Source of the DNA: VRUE01 sp963807425
GTDB taxonomy: Bacteria; Actinomycetota; Thermoleophilia; Solirubrobacterales; 70-9
NCBI GenBank assembly: GCA_963807425.1
Contig: CAWEBZ010000003.1
Location: 170,201-234,200, forward strand
DNA: 64,000 nt
Reading direction: 5' to 3'
The notes below the pieces were generated by a model. The model made no database searches, was not told the DNA's origin, and saw only the letters and a program-made list of their open reading frames with translations. Positions 43,522 to 51,249 of this stretch are shown in pieces. Position 1 is the stretch's first letter, and every line of letters starts with the position of its first letter. The translations under genes were made by a program, and so were the position numbers.

Positions 43522-44442
43522 CTAAGGAGTACGCCTGACGTTAGCCAGGAGGGTCTCCTTGATCTGGGCGACTATCTCGAGCGCGTCGTTCCACTCGCGC
43601 TGCCAGACGTTGCGGCCGAAGATCACTCCGGAACCGCCGGCCTCCATCACCTCGCGGGTGTTGGTGAGGACGGTCTCGTCGTCGACCTTGGAGCCACCGG
43701 AGAGGACGACCAGGGAGCGGCCTGCCGATTCGACGCACTGGCGGATCGCCTCGGCCTGATCGATTTCCATCTCGTTGTAAGGCGCGGGTGCGTCCTTGTC
43801 CTTGCCCGGGTCGATCTTCGGCATGTTGAGCTTGACCACGTCGGCGCCCATCTCCATCGCCATCCGGGCGGCGTAGTCGATCGCGTAGAAGGAGTTGGCT
43901 CCGCCCTTGCCGTCGACGGCTTCGCCGCGCGGGTAGGACCAGACGATCAGCGGCATGCCGAAGCGGTCGCAGTCCTGGCGCACCTGGCGCAGTTGGGCGA
44001 GGTCCTCGTCCTGCCGCGGCGAGCCGACGTAGAGCGTGTAGCCGACCGCGTCGGCACCGAGGTGAACCGCGTCCTCAACGCTCGCGTTGCAGGAGGAGAA
44101 GGCCTTGGCGGAGGCGGGGACGTCGGTCTTGCCGTTGACCTTGAGGATCAGCGGCACCCGTCCGGCGTAGTCGGGGTAGTACTTGGTCGCCATGCCGATC
44201 TGGCAGGCGAGGGCCGAGTAGCCGGCCTCGGCCGCGAGCCGGAACTGGTAGTCGGGGTCCTTCGACGCCGGGTTGGGGAAGAAGTCGCGCGGCCCGTGCT
44301 CGATGCCTTGGTCGATCGGCAGCAGCATCAGGGTTCCGTTGCCCGGGCCGAACTCGAACAGCAGCCGGTGCAGGCGCGCTCGTTTGCCGGGGGCTAGGGT
44401 GGCCAGCAGGGATTTCTGCTCGGTCAGGCTCTTCAACTCCAC
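43522..44442 (-). CDS. class I fructose-bisphosphate aldolase (FbaB/DhnA type)
   Basis: A 306-residue archaeal-type class I aldolase that uses a Schiff-base Lys to split fructose-1,6-bisphosphate. Recognised by L-L-P-I-D-Q-G-I-E-H-G-P, K-V-N-G-K-T-D, the S-Y-P-R-G strand, V-V-K-L-N-M-P-K carrying the probable catalytic Lys, and phosphate-binding V-V-L-S-G-G-S-K. Length fits the FbaB group. Glycolysis is also represented by eno in this window. Divergent from the zinc-ribbon/rhomboid-like gene. Confidence 0.9.
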   Translation of the reverse strand: MELKSLTEQKSLLATLAPGKRARLHRLLFEFGPGNGTLMLLPIDQGIEHGPRDFFPNPASKDPDYQFRLAAEAGYSALACQIGMATKYYPDYAGRVPLILKVNGKTDVPASAKAFSSCNASVEDAVHLGADAVGYTLYVGSPRQDEDLAQLRQVRQDCDRFGMPLIVWSYPRGEAVDGKGGANSFYAIDYAARMAMEMGADVVKLNMPKIDPGKDKDAPAPYNEMEIDQAEAIRQCVESAGRSLVVLSGGSKVDDETVLTNTREVMEAGGSGVIFGRNVWQREWNDALEIVAQIKETLLANVRRTP

Positions 44443-44534
44443 GCTGATTCCTCCTCGAAGACGGGTGAAGCCTCAGTATGCCACCGGGGCCGGGGCTCAA
44501 GCAGTCGCAGCGGGGCGGTTATCCTCGGAAGACC

Positions 44535-45302
44535 ATGAGCGAGACTGAGCTCAGCGTCGTCTGTAAGAACTGCGGGTCCGAGGTCAGTCCCTACGTCACC
44601 GAGTGCCCGTACTGCGGCGCTCGTTTGCGCAAGCGGGCCCCGAAGCTGGAGCGCCGCGGCGATGGGCTGGAGGCCAAGCCCAGTCGGCGCTCCAGGCCCA
44701 AGCTCCTGCGTCGCCGGCGGGCGGCTGACCCCGAGGGCCCTGTCAGGCCCTACGCGACCCTGGCCGTGATCCTCGGCTCTGCCGCGCTCCTCCTGCTGCA
44801 GAAGGCGACCGGCGACTCGCTCAGCACCTTCGGCGGCCTGATCGTTCCACTCGAGGATGAGTGGTGGCGATTCTTCACCGCCCCCTTCGCCTACGTGGAC
44901 GTCGGCTACCTGTTCGTGGTGGCGGTCGCCCTGGCGATCTTCTCGATCGGCCTGGAGCGGCGCCTTGGCAGCGCGCCCACGGCGCTGCTGCTCGTCGCTT
45001 GCGGTTCGCTGGGGATGCTCGCCGCCAACGGAATCGCCAACGCGCAGGGAGACATCGAGGTGATCGCCGGCGGCAACGGGATCGCACTGGGCGCGATTGC
45101 GGCTTGGTTCACGATCCGGCGCTCGGAAGCTCACCACGCGATCGACGAAGAGTACGACGCGATCGGAGTAATCGTGGCAGCGGTGGTTCTGTTGGCGCTG
45201 CCGATCTTCGATTCCACCGCCGACCCCTTCGCCGGCCTGGTTGGCGGCGTTGTCGGCGGCCTCGCTGGCCTGATCGCCTCGGCCTTGCGGGCGGCGCGCT
45301 AG
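44535..45302 (+). CDS. zinc-ribbon pseudo-rhomboid membrane protein
   Basis: A 255-residue protein: an N-terminal zinc ribbon (Cys10, Cys13, Cys24, Cys27), a basic linker, then six predicted transmembrane helices laid out like a rhomboid protease, including the W-W-R-F-F-T-A-P-F loop and the L-E-R-R-L-G-S segment. The expected catalytic G-x-S-G reads G-G-N-G (179-182), with Asn181 in place of Ser, and the helix that should hold the catalytic His has none. It therefore looks like a protease-dead rhomboid homologue. The ATG at 44535 directly precedes the ribbon. The role is unknown; binding and handling of membrane proteins is a reasonable guess. Confidence 0.75.
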   Translation: MSETELSVVCKNCGSEVSPYVTECPYCGARLRKRAPKLERRGDGLEAKPSRRSRPKLLRRRRAADPEGPVRPYATLAVILGSAALLLLQKATGDSLSTFGGLIVPLEDEWWRFFTAPFAYVDVGYLFVVAVALAIFSIGLERRLGSAPTALLLVACGSLGMLAANGIANAQGDIEVIAGGNGIALGAIAAWFTIRRSEAHHAIDEEYDAIGVIVAAVVLLALPIFDSTADPFAGLVGGVVGGLAGLIASALRAAR

Positions 45303-45338
45303 CTACCCGCACCTCCGGCCCGCCTCCGGCGTTCGGGG

Positions 45339-45683
45339 GTGGCTAGGCTCCTCGTCGTGCCCTCGGACGAGCAACTGGAGGCCGCGATCGAGCGGCTGAT
45401 CGACGCGGAGCGATTCGCCGAGGCGGAGCAGATCGTCGCCCGCGCCGCCCCACAGCTGCAGCGGGTACTTGCCGCAGCCCTCGCCGAGGGCGGCTGGTTT
45501 GGCGAGTCGCACGACGCCGAGACGCTGAAGGCAGCCACGGTTCCCGATCCGGACGAGCGGGTTGCCGCCGTGCGCTCCCTGCTCGCCGAGGAGGCGAGGA
45601 TGGGAATGATGGTTGGAGTCGCCGTCGGCTGGGCACTCCACGAGCAGATGACCGACGACAACGAGACCGAAGGAGAGCGCTGA
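45339..45683 (+). CDS. hypothetical small helical protein
   Basis: A 114-residue (or about 108 if GTG at 45357 is used) mostly helical protein with E-Q-L-E-A-A-I-E-R-L-I-D-A-E-R-F-A-E-A-E and a Gly/Met-rich helix near residue 90 (M-G-M-M-V-G-V-A-V-G-W). No family recognised. It is one base from the UPF0173 gene start, so the two are probably co-translated. Confidence 0.7.
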   Translation: MARLLVVPSDEQLEAAIERLIDAERFAEAEQIVARAAPQLQRVLAAALAEGGWFGESHDAETLKAATVPDPDERVAAVRSLLAEEARMGMMVGVAVGWALHEQMTDDNETEGER

Positions 45684-45684
45684 G

Positions 45685-46401
45685 ATGGAGATCAAGTTCC
45701 ACGGCCAGTCGTGCTTCGAGCTGAGCGACGGCGAGACGACCGTCCTAATCGATCCCTTCCTCAAGCCCAACAACCCGATCGCGGTGGCGACCGCGGAGGA
45801 AGTCGACCCAACTCACATCGCGATCTCGCACGGCCACGTCGACCACATGGCCGACGCGGTTCCGGTGGCGAAGCGGACCGGCGCCCACTGCGTCGCCATC
45901 GTCGAGCTGGCGAAGTGGCTTGAAGCGCGGGGTGTGGAGAACGTCAGCGACCCCAATTTCGGCGGCAAGGTCGAGTTTGACTGGGGCTACATCGCTCTCG
46001 TGCCGGCCTGGCACACCAACACTCTCCCCGGCTCTGAAGAGTCCCCCTTCAGCGCCGAGCACGGCGTTGCGATCGGCCCGGCCGCGGGGCTCGTGATCAG
46101 GATCGGCGAGACCACCGTCTACCACGCCGGTGACACCTGCCTCTTCGGTGACATGAAGCTGATCGGGCAGCGCCACGACGTCGACGTTGCCCTGCTGCCG
46201 ATCGGCGACCACTACACGATGGACCGCCACGATGCGGCTATGGCGGCGGAGCTCGTCGGTGCCGGCACGGTGATCCCGATGCACTACGACACCTTCCCGC
46301 CGATCGAGGCGGACCCCGCGGCCTTCAAGACAGAGGTCGAAGAGAAGACCTCTTCCTCGGTGGTGGTCCTCGCGCCGGGTGAGACGCACTCGACTGGCTG
46401 A
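45685..46401 (+). CDS. UPF0173 metal-dependent hydrolase (metallo-beta-lactamase fold)
   Basis: A 238-residue metallo-hydrolase. It opens with the UPF0173 signature F-H-G-Q-S-C-F-E-L, has the metal motif S-H-G-H-V-D-H-M-A-D, a later A-W-H-T-N and the Y-H-A-G-D-T-C-L-F metal-bridging Asp motif, then M-H-Y-D-T-F-P-P-I. The family is widespread but its physiological substrate is not established. Cytosolic: no signal peptide. No ribosome site stronger than GGAGAG upstream. Confidence 0.92.
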   Translation: MEIKFHGQSCFELSDGETTVLIDPFLKPNNPIAVATAEEVDPTHIAISHGHVDHMADAVPVAKRTGAHCVAIVELAKWLEARGVENVSDPNFGGKVEFDWGYIALVPAWHTNTLPGSEESPFSAEHGVAIGPAAGLVIRIGETTVYHAGDTCLFGDMKLIGQRHDVDVALLPIGDHYTMDRHDAAMAAELVGAGTVIPMHYDTFPPIEADPAAFKTEVEEKTSSSVVVLAPGETHSTG

Positions 46402-46444
46402 CCAGCCAGTCCGGTGGTACCCTCGCCCGAACCCAGAACCCCTA

Positions 46445-46509
46445 TGTCGGTGCAACGCGCTGTCTCCCCGCTAGGGCCGAAAAACGTTGCGCCGACAGAG
46501 CCGAGGAGG
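46445..46509 (+). promoter_or_regulatory. 13-bp leader stem-loop and ribosome site of the R2-like gene
   Basis: TGTCGGTGCAACG (46445-46457) and CGTTGCGCCGACA (46485-46497) pair over all 13 positions as RNA, one pair being G-U. The 27-nt loop contains a small CCC/GGG hairpin. The GAGGAGG ribosome site (46503-46509) starts five nt after the stem and precedes the ATG at 46514. Such a stem in a leader suggests translational or transcriptional control, or a protein-binding palindrome. Confidence 0.6.
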
Positions 46510-46513
46510 CGAG

Positions 46514-47440
46514 ATGGGAACCAGAGAGGTATCGGGGACCGAGTCTAGGACCGAGCGGGCCGACTTCCAGGCGACTGCGGACCCGGCATTGATGGAGGCT
46601 GCCGACCGCACTGCCGACGTCAAACTGCTCACCTACGAGGAGCTCTACCTGCTCTGGGAGCGCCAGCAGTGGCAGACGCAGGAGCTCGACTTCACGCGTG
46701 ACCGCGAGGACTGGAACGAGCGCTTCAGCGAGGAGGAGCGGTTCCAGCGGATGTACGGGCTCTCCTCTTTCTTCATCGGCGAGCAGAAGGTCGCCGAGGA
46801 GCTGGGGCCGATCATGCGCGCGGCTCCGACCGAGGACCAGCGGATCTTCCTCTGCACCCAGATCGCCGACGAGGCGCGCCACGTCCGCTTCTTCGAGCGC
46901 TTCTACCGCGAGGTCGGGGTGCTCGACTCCAGCGAGCTCTCGCAGATGCTGGAGCAGACCTCCGAGCACCTCAACGAGAACTTCGGCCGCCTCTTCGATG
47001 AGATGCTGAAGCAGCGCACCGACCGGCTCTCGGTCGAGCCCGAGGACACCGAGGCGCTGGTCGAGGCGGTGACGCTCTACCACATGGTGATCGAGGGAAT
47101 GCTCGCCCTCACCGGCCAGCACTTCATCATGGACTACAACGAACGCGAGGGCACGCTGCCGACCTTCGTCGAAGGCTTCCAGAACGTCGCCCGCGACGAG
47201 CACCGCCACGTCGCCTTCGGCTCGGTCTTCCTGCGCGAGAAGGCGCGCGAGGACGAGCGTTACAAGCAGGCGATCCAGCGCACGCTGGAGGAGTCGCTGC
47301 CCGTCGCCGACGGTGTCCTCTCGCCGCCCTGGGCGCCCGACGGGGACGACTGGGAGCTGTTCGGCTACTCGCTTGCCGACACCCGCAAGTTCGCCGGCAC
47401 CTGCCTGATGCGGCGGCTCAAGGTGATCGGCCTGCAGTAA
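46514..47440 (+). CDS. R2-like ferritin-fold oxidase / ribonucleotide reductase beta-like
   Basis: A 308-residue diiron protein of the ribonucleotide reductase R2 family. Six ligands can be placed: Glu in S-F-F-I-G-E-Q-K, E-x-x-H in A-D-E-A-R-H-V-R-F, Glu in M-V-I-E-G-M-L-A, and E-x-x-H in A-R-D-E-H-R-H-V-A-F. No class I large subunit gene is nearby, which favours an R2-like ligand-binding oxidase over a true NrdB, though this cannot be settled here. The ATG follows GAGGAGG; the upstream leader carries a strong stem-loop. Confidence 0.85.
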   Translation: MGTREVSGTESRTERADFQATADPALMEAADRTADVKLLTYEELYLLWERQQWQTQELDFTRDREDWNERFSEEERFQRMYGLSSFFIGEQKVAEELGPIMRAAPTEDQRIFLCTQIADEARHVRFFERFYREVGVLDSSELSQMLEQTSEHLNENFGRLFDEMLKQRTDRLSVEPEDTEALVEAVTLYHMVIEGMLALTGQHFIMDYNEREGTLPTFVEGFQNVARDEHRHVAFGSVFLREKAREDERYKQAIQRTLEESLPVADGVLSPPWAPDGDDWELFGYSLADTRKFAGTCLMRRLKVIGLQ

Positions 47441-47464
47441 CCGCCGCGGCGGGGCGGGTCTTAG

Positions 47465-48979
47465 CTAGGGGGCCGGGTCCGGTTCGGGACCGGATGTGGA
47501 TTCAGGCGAATCGGGAGGAGTCGGTTCGGCGGGCGGCGGAGTGGCTTCGGGCGGCGGCGTGCTGGGTGGGGGGGTGCTTTCGGCCGGTGGCGGCGGAGGG
47601 GGTTCGACCGTGCCGCCGACGGTGACGACCACGGTGCCCGCCCCCGATGGCGCGCCTGCTGAGGGCGCTGCCCCGGTTACCCCAGGTGAGGACTGCGTAT
47701 GGGTCGTCTCCACTTCGGTGCTTCCCAAGCTGGACTCATCCGCGGCTTTTTCGGCTGCTGGATCGGTAGCTGGAGGAGTCGCCAGATCCGTCGCGACGGG
47801 GAGCGGCTCCTCGGCTGGTTTGTCCACCGGCACCGGTTCGGCCTGGGCGGCCGGCAGGGAGACATGCGCCTGGGCGACCGAAGGCGTGGGCTGCGGCTGT
47901 TTGAGGGTTCGAGTGAGCGCCGGGCCGCTGCTTGCGGGGGTCGGTTCGACCCGGTGCTTGACCTCGACCGCACCCGCGGTGATCACGGCGGCGGTGACCA
48001 CACCGGCGACCGCCTTGGTGCCGATCGCGCCGCCTACTGCGCCCAGGCCCCCGGCGGCTCCACCGCCGCTGAGTGCAGCCCCGACGCTGCCGACCGCACC
48101 CGCGCCGGTGGCGCCTGCACCCGCCCCGGTCGCGCCTGCGCCGGCAGCACTGCCGGTGCCAGCGCCGCCGAGGCCGAGCTTGGTGACGATGAAGCCCTTC
48201 AGCGCGATCAGCGCGCCTGCCGGGAAGAGGGCGGCCAGAACCTTGTCGTTGGAGCGGATCTGGGCACGGAAGTCGGCGCAGTCCTCGCAATCGCGAACGT
48301 GCCGGCGAACCGGCCCGGAGAGCTTTCGCAGGCCCTCGGCCGCCTCGGCCAGGTCCAGTCGCACCTCGCCGCAGGTCAGTTGCCGCGCCTGGCTTGCCTC
48401 GGCGAGCGAGATCCGCGCCCTGACCAGCAGCGACTTGACCGACGGCACGCTGGTCTCCATCGCTTGGGCGATCTCCTCATAGGACATCGCGTCCATCTCG
48501 CGCAGCAGCAGAGCCGAGCGCTGCGTCTCGGGGAGCTTGCTGACATCGGCGAGCAGCTGGCGGAACTCCTCGCGGTTGTGGACCTTCTCGGCGGTTGAGG
48601 AGGCCTCGACGGCGGGCACCATGTCCATTGATTCCTGTGCGTCTGCCGTCGGCTTGCGAAGGTGGTTGAGGCAACGGTTGCGGGCGATCCGGTAAAGCCA
48701 CGGCCGCAGGTTGATCTCGCGCTCATCGGCCAGCATCGCCCGGTAGGCGTTGACGAAGACCTCCTGCAGGACGTCTTCAGCGTCCTCGGTCGAGCCGAGC
48801 ATCTGCCGGCAGAAGCCGAGCAGGCGCCCCTGGTAGCGATCGACGATCGTCTCGAAGGCGCCTGGGTTGCCGGACCTGGCCATCGCGATCAGGCGTTCGT
48901 CGCCTTGAAGCTTGAGCAGCGGAGAGCGCCGGGCTAGGAGTCCGCGGCGACTGGCGTGTTGTAGAGCAGAAGCCTCCAA
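47465..48979 (-). CDS. ECF sigma factor fused to anti-sigma-like zinc motif and Pro-rich tail
   Basis: A sigma-70 ECF factor with an unusual long C-terminus. Sigma region 2 (D-R-Y-Q-G-R-L-L-G-F-C-R, D-A-E-D-V-L-Q-E-V-F) and region 4 (L-P-E-T-Q-R-S-A-L-L-L-R-E, S-Y-E-E-I-A) are intact. After region 4 comes a Cys then H-V-R-D-C-E-D-C, matching the H-x3-C-x2-C of zinc anti-sigma domains with usual spacing. Next are Ala/Gly repeats, a hydrophobic segment (A-G-V-V-T-A-A-V-I-T-A-G) and a 150-residue Pro/Thr/Ser tail, probably extracytoplasmic. TTG at 48979, eight nt after GGAG, is preferred; the frame is open to an ATG at 49057 without a ribosome site. Confidence 0.85.
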   Translation of the reverse strand: MEASALQHASRRGLLARRSPLLKLQGDERLIAMARSGNPGAFETIVDRYQGRLLGFCRQMLGSTEDAEDVLQEVFVNAYRAMLADEREINLRPWLYRIARNRCLNHLRKPTADAQESMDMVPAVEASSTAEKVHNREEFRQLLADVSKLPETQRSALLLREMDAMSYEEIAQAMETSVPSVKSLLVRARISLAEASQARQLTCGEVRLDLAEAAEGLRKLSGPVRRHVRDCEDCADFRAQIRSNDKVLAALFPAGALIALKGFIVTKLGLGGAGTGSAAGAGATGAGAGATGAGAVGSVGAALSGGGAAGGLGAVGGAIGTKAVAGVVTAAVITAGAVEVKHRVEPTPASSGPALTRTLKQPQPTPSVAQAHVSLPAAQAEPVPVDKPAEEPLPVATDLATPPATDPAAEKAADESSLGSTEVETTHTQSSPGVTGAAPSAGAPSGAGTVVVTVGGTVEPPPPPPAESTPPPSTPPPEATPPPAEPTPPDSPESTSGPEPDPAP

Positions 48980-49102
48980 GCGATTTTCTCCAGGGAAGGC
49001 GTTGTCTTCGTAGTTGTAGACACCGTAGCACCGGGGTTGTTGCGGTTTCCTCTGCATTTTTAGTGCAGTTTTAGGTGCAGACGACGCGTTACGATCGCCC
49101 TG

Positions 49103-49195
49103 CCCGGGTGGCGAAATTGGTAAACGCGGCGCCCTTAAAAGGCGCTAGGTCCCAATGCAAGGGGGACTTGCGGGTTCGACTCCCGCCCCGGGCAC
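49103..49195 (+). tRNA. tRNA-Leu (anticodon UAA)
   Basis: A 93-nt class II tRNA: acceptor GCCCGGG/CCCGGGC, anticodon stem GCGCC/GGCGC with loop CTTAAAA (anticodon TAA), a long variable arm around TCCC...GGGGGA, and T-loop TTCGACT. CCA is not encoded. Divergent from the sigma factor gene and 37 nt before the ThDP enzyme start. Confidence 0.93.
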
Positions 49196-49232
49196 TCGGG
49201 CCGGCAGCCTCTGGCGGCCTCCCTTTAATAGG

Positions 49233-50855
49233 GTGAAATTTGTGGAGCATGGGGGGCGGATAGTCGCGAAGGTCTTGAAGTCGCGGGGCGTGACGCATCT
49301 CTTCACGCTGTCGGGAGGCCACCTGTTCTCCATCTACGACGGCTGCCGTGCGGAGGGGATCGAGATCGTCGACGTGCGGCATGAGCAGACCGCTGCGTTT
49401 GCGGCCGAGGGATTTGCGAAGGCGACGCGGAGTGTCGGGGTGGCGGCGCTGACCGCCGGCCCGGGCGTGACTAACGGCCTCAGCGCGATCGCCGGGGCCC
49501 AGGCCAACGGCTCACCCGTTTGCGTGCTGGGCGGCCGTGCGCCGGAGATGCGCTGGGGCTCGGGCTCTCTACAAGAGATCGACCACCTGCCATTCGTCTC
49601 GCCGCTGGTCAAGTCGGCGGAAACGGTGAAGGAAACCGGCCGGATCGCCGCGACGACCGCGGCCGCGCTCGATCTTGCGCTTGACGCCCCAGGTGGCCCG
49701 ACCTTCGTCGACTACCCCCTCGACGTCGTCTTCATGGAGGGGGAGCTCGAGGTTCCGCCGCTGCCGGCTGGCGGCGACGCGCAGCCCGCGGCTGGGGTCG
49801 AGGAGGCGGCGGCGCTGCTCGCGGCCGCCGAGCGCCCGGCGATCATGGCCGGCAGCGGTCTCTACTGGGGGCGTGGCGAGGAGCAGCTGAGAGCCCTGGC
49901 AGAGGAGCTCGGCATCCCGGTCTTCCTCAATGGGCTCGGCCGCGGTTGCCTGCCCGCCGATCACGACCTCAGCTTCAGTCGCGCTCGCGGCGCCGGCCTC
50001 AAGGGCGCGGACGTGGCACTCGTTCTGGGCGTCCCGATCGACTTCCGCCTCGGCTTCGGCGAGAGCTTCGGCGTGGAGACCAAGCTGATCCGCATCGACC
50101 CCGCTCCCAACGAGCTGACTTCAAACCGTGCGCCGGAGGTCGACCTGGTCGGCGATTTGGCCGCCAGCTTGGCGGCGATCCACGAGTCGGTTGCCGGCGG
50201 CGGGCCGCGCACGAAGGCTTGGCTCGACGAGCTGCGTGGGGTGGAGGACGAGAAGCGAGCCGCCGAGCAGGAGGAGCTGAACGACTCGCGCTCCCCACTG
50301 CACCCCGTCCGTGTTTACAAAGAGCTGGGGGAAGTGCTCGAGCGCGACGCCGCCGTCGTCGGCGACGGGGGCGACTTCGTCTCCTACGCGGGCCGTTTCA
50401 TCAACACCTACCAGCCGGGCTGCTGGATGGATCCGGGCCCGTTCGGCTGCCTCGGGGCCGGCCCCGGGCAGGCGATCGGGGCCAAGCTGGCCCATCCCGA
50501 TCGCCAGGTCTGTCTGCTGCTCGGAGACGGCGCTTTCGGCTTTGCCGGGATCGAGTTCGACACAATGGCGCGTCACGGCCTGCCTGTGGTGGGCGTAATG
50601 GGCAATAACGGCATCTGGGCGCTCGAGCACCATCCGATGAAGTTTCTCTACGGATACTCGGTTGCGGCGGAGCTTCGCCCCGAGACGCGCTACGAGGAAA
50701 TGGTCGAAGCGCTGGGCTGCGAGGGGGTGTTGGTGAGCGAGCCGGCGCAGCTGCGTCCGGCGCTCGAGCGCGCCTTCGAATCCGGCAAGCCGACGCTCGT
50801 AAACGTGCTCACCGACCCTGAGGTCGTCTACCCCCGCAAGTCAAACTTGGCTTAG
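49233..50855 (+). CDS. thiamine-diphosphate-dependent enzyme (acetolactate synthase-like)
   Basis: A 540-residue ThDP enzyme related to acetolactate synthase, oxalyl-CoA decarboxylase and 2-hydroxyacyl-CoA lyase. The catalytic Glu is in V-R-H-E-Q-T-A-A-F-A-A-E-G, the middle domain has A-I-M-A-G-S-G, and the ThDP/Mg site is G-D-G-A-F-G-F-A-G-I-E-F-D ending in M-G-N-N-G-I-W. No acetolactate synthase small subunit is nearby, so another C-C lyase or decarboxylase role is as likely. The GTG at 49233 (or 49242) is chosen because upstream codons lie inside tRNA-Leu. Ends within a terminator-like hairpin. Confidence 0.85.
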   Translation: MKFVEHGGRIVAKVLKSRGVTHLFTLSGGHLFSIYDGCRAEGIEIVDVRHEQTAAFAAEGFAKATRSVGVAALTAGPGVTNGLSAIAGAQANGSPVCVLGGRAPEMRWGSGSLQEIDHLPFVSPLVKSAETVKETGRIAATTAAALDLALDAPGGPTFVDYPLDVVFMEGELEVPPLPAGGDAQPAAGVEEAAALLAAAERPAIMAGSGLYWGRGEEQLRALAEELGIPVFLNGLGRGCLPADHDLSFSRARGAGLKGADVALVLGVPIDFRLGFGESFGVETKLIRIDPAPNELTSNRAPEVDLVGDLAASLAAIHESVAGGGPRTKAWLDELRGVEDEKRAAEQEELNDSRSPLHPVRVYKELGEVLERDAAVVGDGGDFVSYAGRFINTYQPGCWMDPGPFGCLGAGPGQAIGAKLAHPDRQVCLLLGDGAFGFAGIEFDTMARHGLPVVGVMGNNGIWALEHHPMKFLYGYSVAAELRPETRYEEMVEALGCEGVLVSEPAQLRPALERAFESGKPTLVNVLTDPEVVYPRKSNLA

Positions 50856-50868
50856 AAAAGCCAAGTTT
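50843..50868 (+). terminator. intrinsic terminator overlapping the stop codon
   Basis: AAACTTGGCTT (50843-50853) and AAGCCAAGTTT (50858-50868) form a perfect 11-bp stem with a 4-nt loop; the stop codon of the ThDP gene lies in it. A-rich on one side and T-rich on the other, it may work in both directions. Confidence 0.65.
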
Positions 50869-50889
50869 CTGGATTTTCTCCCTAAACGA

Positions 50890-50919
50890 GAATCGACCGC
50901 CATCGCTGGCGGTCGATTC
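50890..50919. repeat. 12-bp perfect inverted repeat with 6-nt loop
   Basis: GAATCGACCGCC (50890-50901) pairs exactly with GGCGGTCGATTC (50908-50919) around the loop ATCGCT. No T-tract follows, so it is not a classical terminator; it may be a transcript-stabilising hairpin or a binding site. Confidence 0.7.
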
Positions 50920-50923
50920 AAGT

Positions 50924-50971
50924 TGGTCCCTCAGGACGGGCAGGGGTACGTCTTCAGGGACCAGTTTTATT
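50924..50971 (+). terminator. candidate intrinsic terminator
   Basis: TGGTCCCT (50924-50931) and AGGGACCA (50956-50963) form an 8-bp stem with a 24-nt loop, followed by GTTTTATT. The loop is long for a terminator, so efficiency is doubtful. Confidence 0.4.
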
Positions 50972-51121
50972 CGGTGGGCTCAGACGGCGGGAGGCGCCAT
51001 GATGCGGCAATCGTCCGAGCCCTGTATCGAGTCTGTGGTAGGTCTCTGTCCCACCTCTTTCCCGATGAACCGATTATCTGCCTAGCTATCCGATACGTCT
51101 AGGTGCCTATTTAGCCGCTAC

Positions 51122-51156
51122 CGGTAATTAGGTAGGCAGAGATTACCGAGTTTTCT
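51122..51156 (+). terminator. candidate intrinsic terminator
   Basis: CGGTAAT (51122-51128) and ATTACCG (51142-51148) form a 7-bp stem with a 13-nt loop, followed by AGTTTTCT. It would end a plus-strand transcript arising in the non-coding gap. Confidence 0.45.
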
Positions 51157-51249
51157 GGGTTCGAGCGCAGGCTTGACCCATCTGGAGCGCTTCCTGAAAC
51201 TCGTCTGTCCACCTGGTCACACGTAGTAGCCCCGGGCTTGGATCCGGGT

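Larger units (their letters stand above)
50856..51249. other. 394-bp hairpin-rich non-coding gap
   Basis: No convincing protein gene is seen here. The stretch is richer in A and T than the surrounding sequence and holds three further inverted repeats: a 12-bp stem (50890-50919), an 8-bp stem followed by TTTTATT (50924-50971) and a 7-bp stem followed by TTTTCT (51122-51156), plus TACCGGTA at 51119-51126 and a TCTGCCTA/TAGGCAGA pair (51077-51084, 51133-51140). A small RNA between the second and third stems is possible. Confidence 0.6.

Noticed and set aside
47900..48200. Tandem repeat or CRISPR-like array in the sigma factor gene
   Set aside because: It is a coding Ala/Gly low-complexity stretch with imperfect short units and no spacer structure.
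50856..51249. tmRNA or RNase P RNA in the large gap
   Set aside because: No tRNA-like ends, tag reading frame or conserved RNase P core was found; the hairpins look like terminators and a simple stem.
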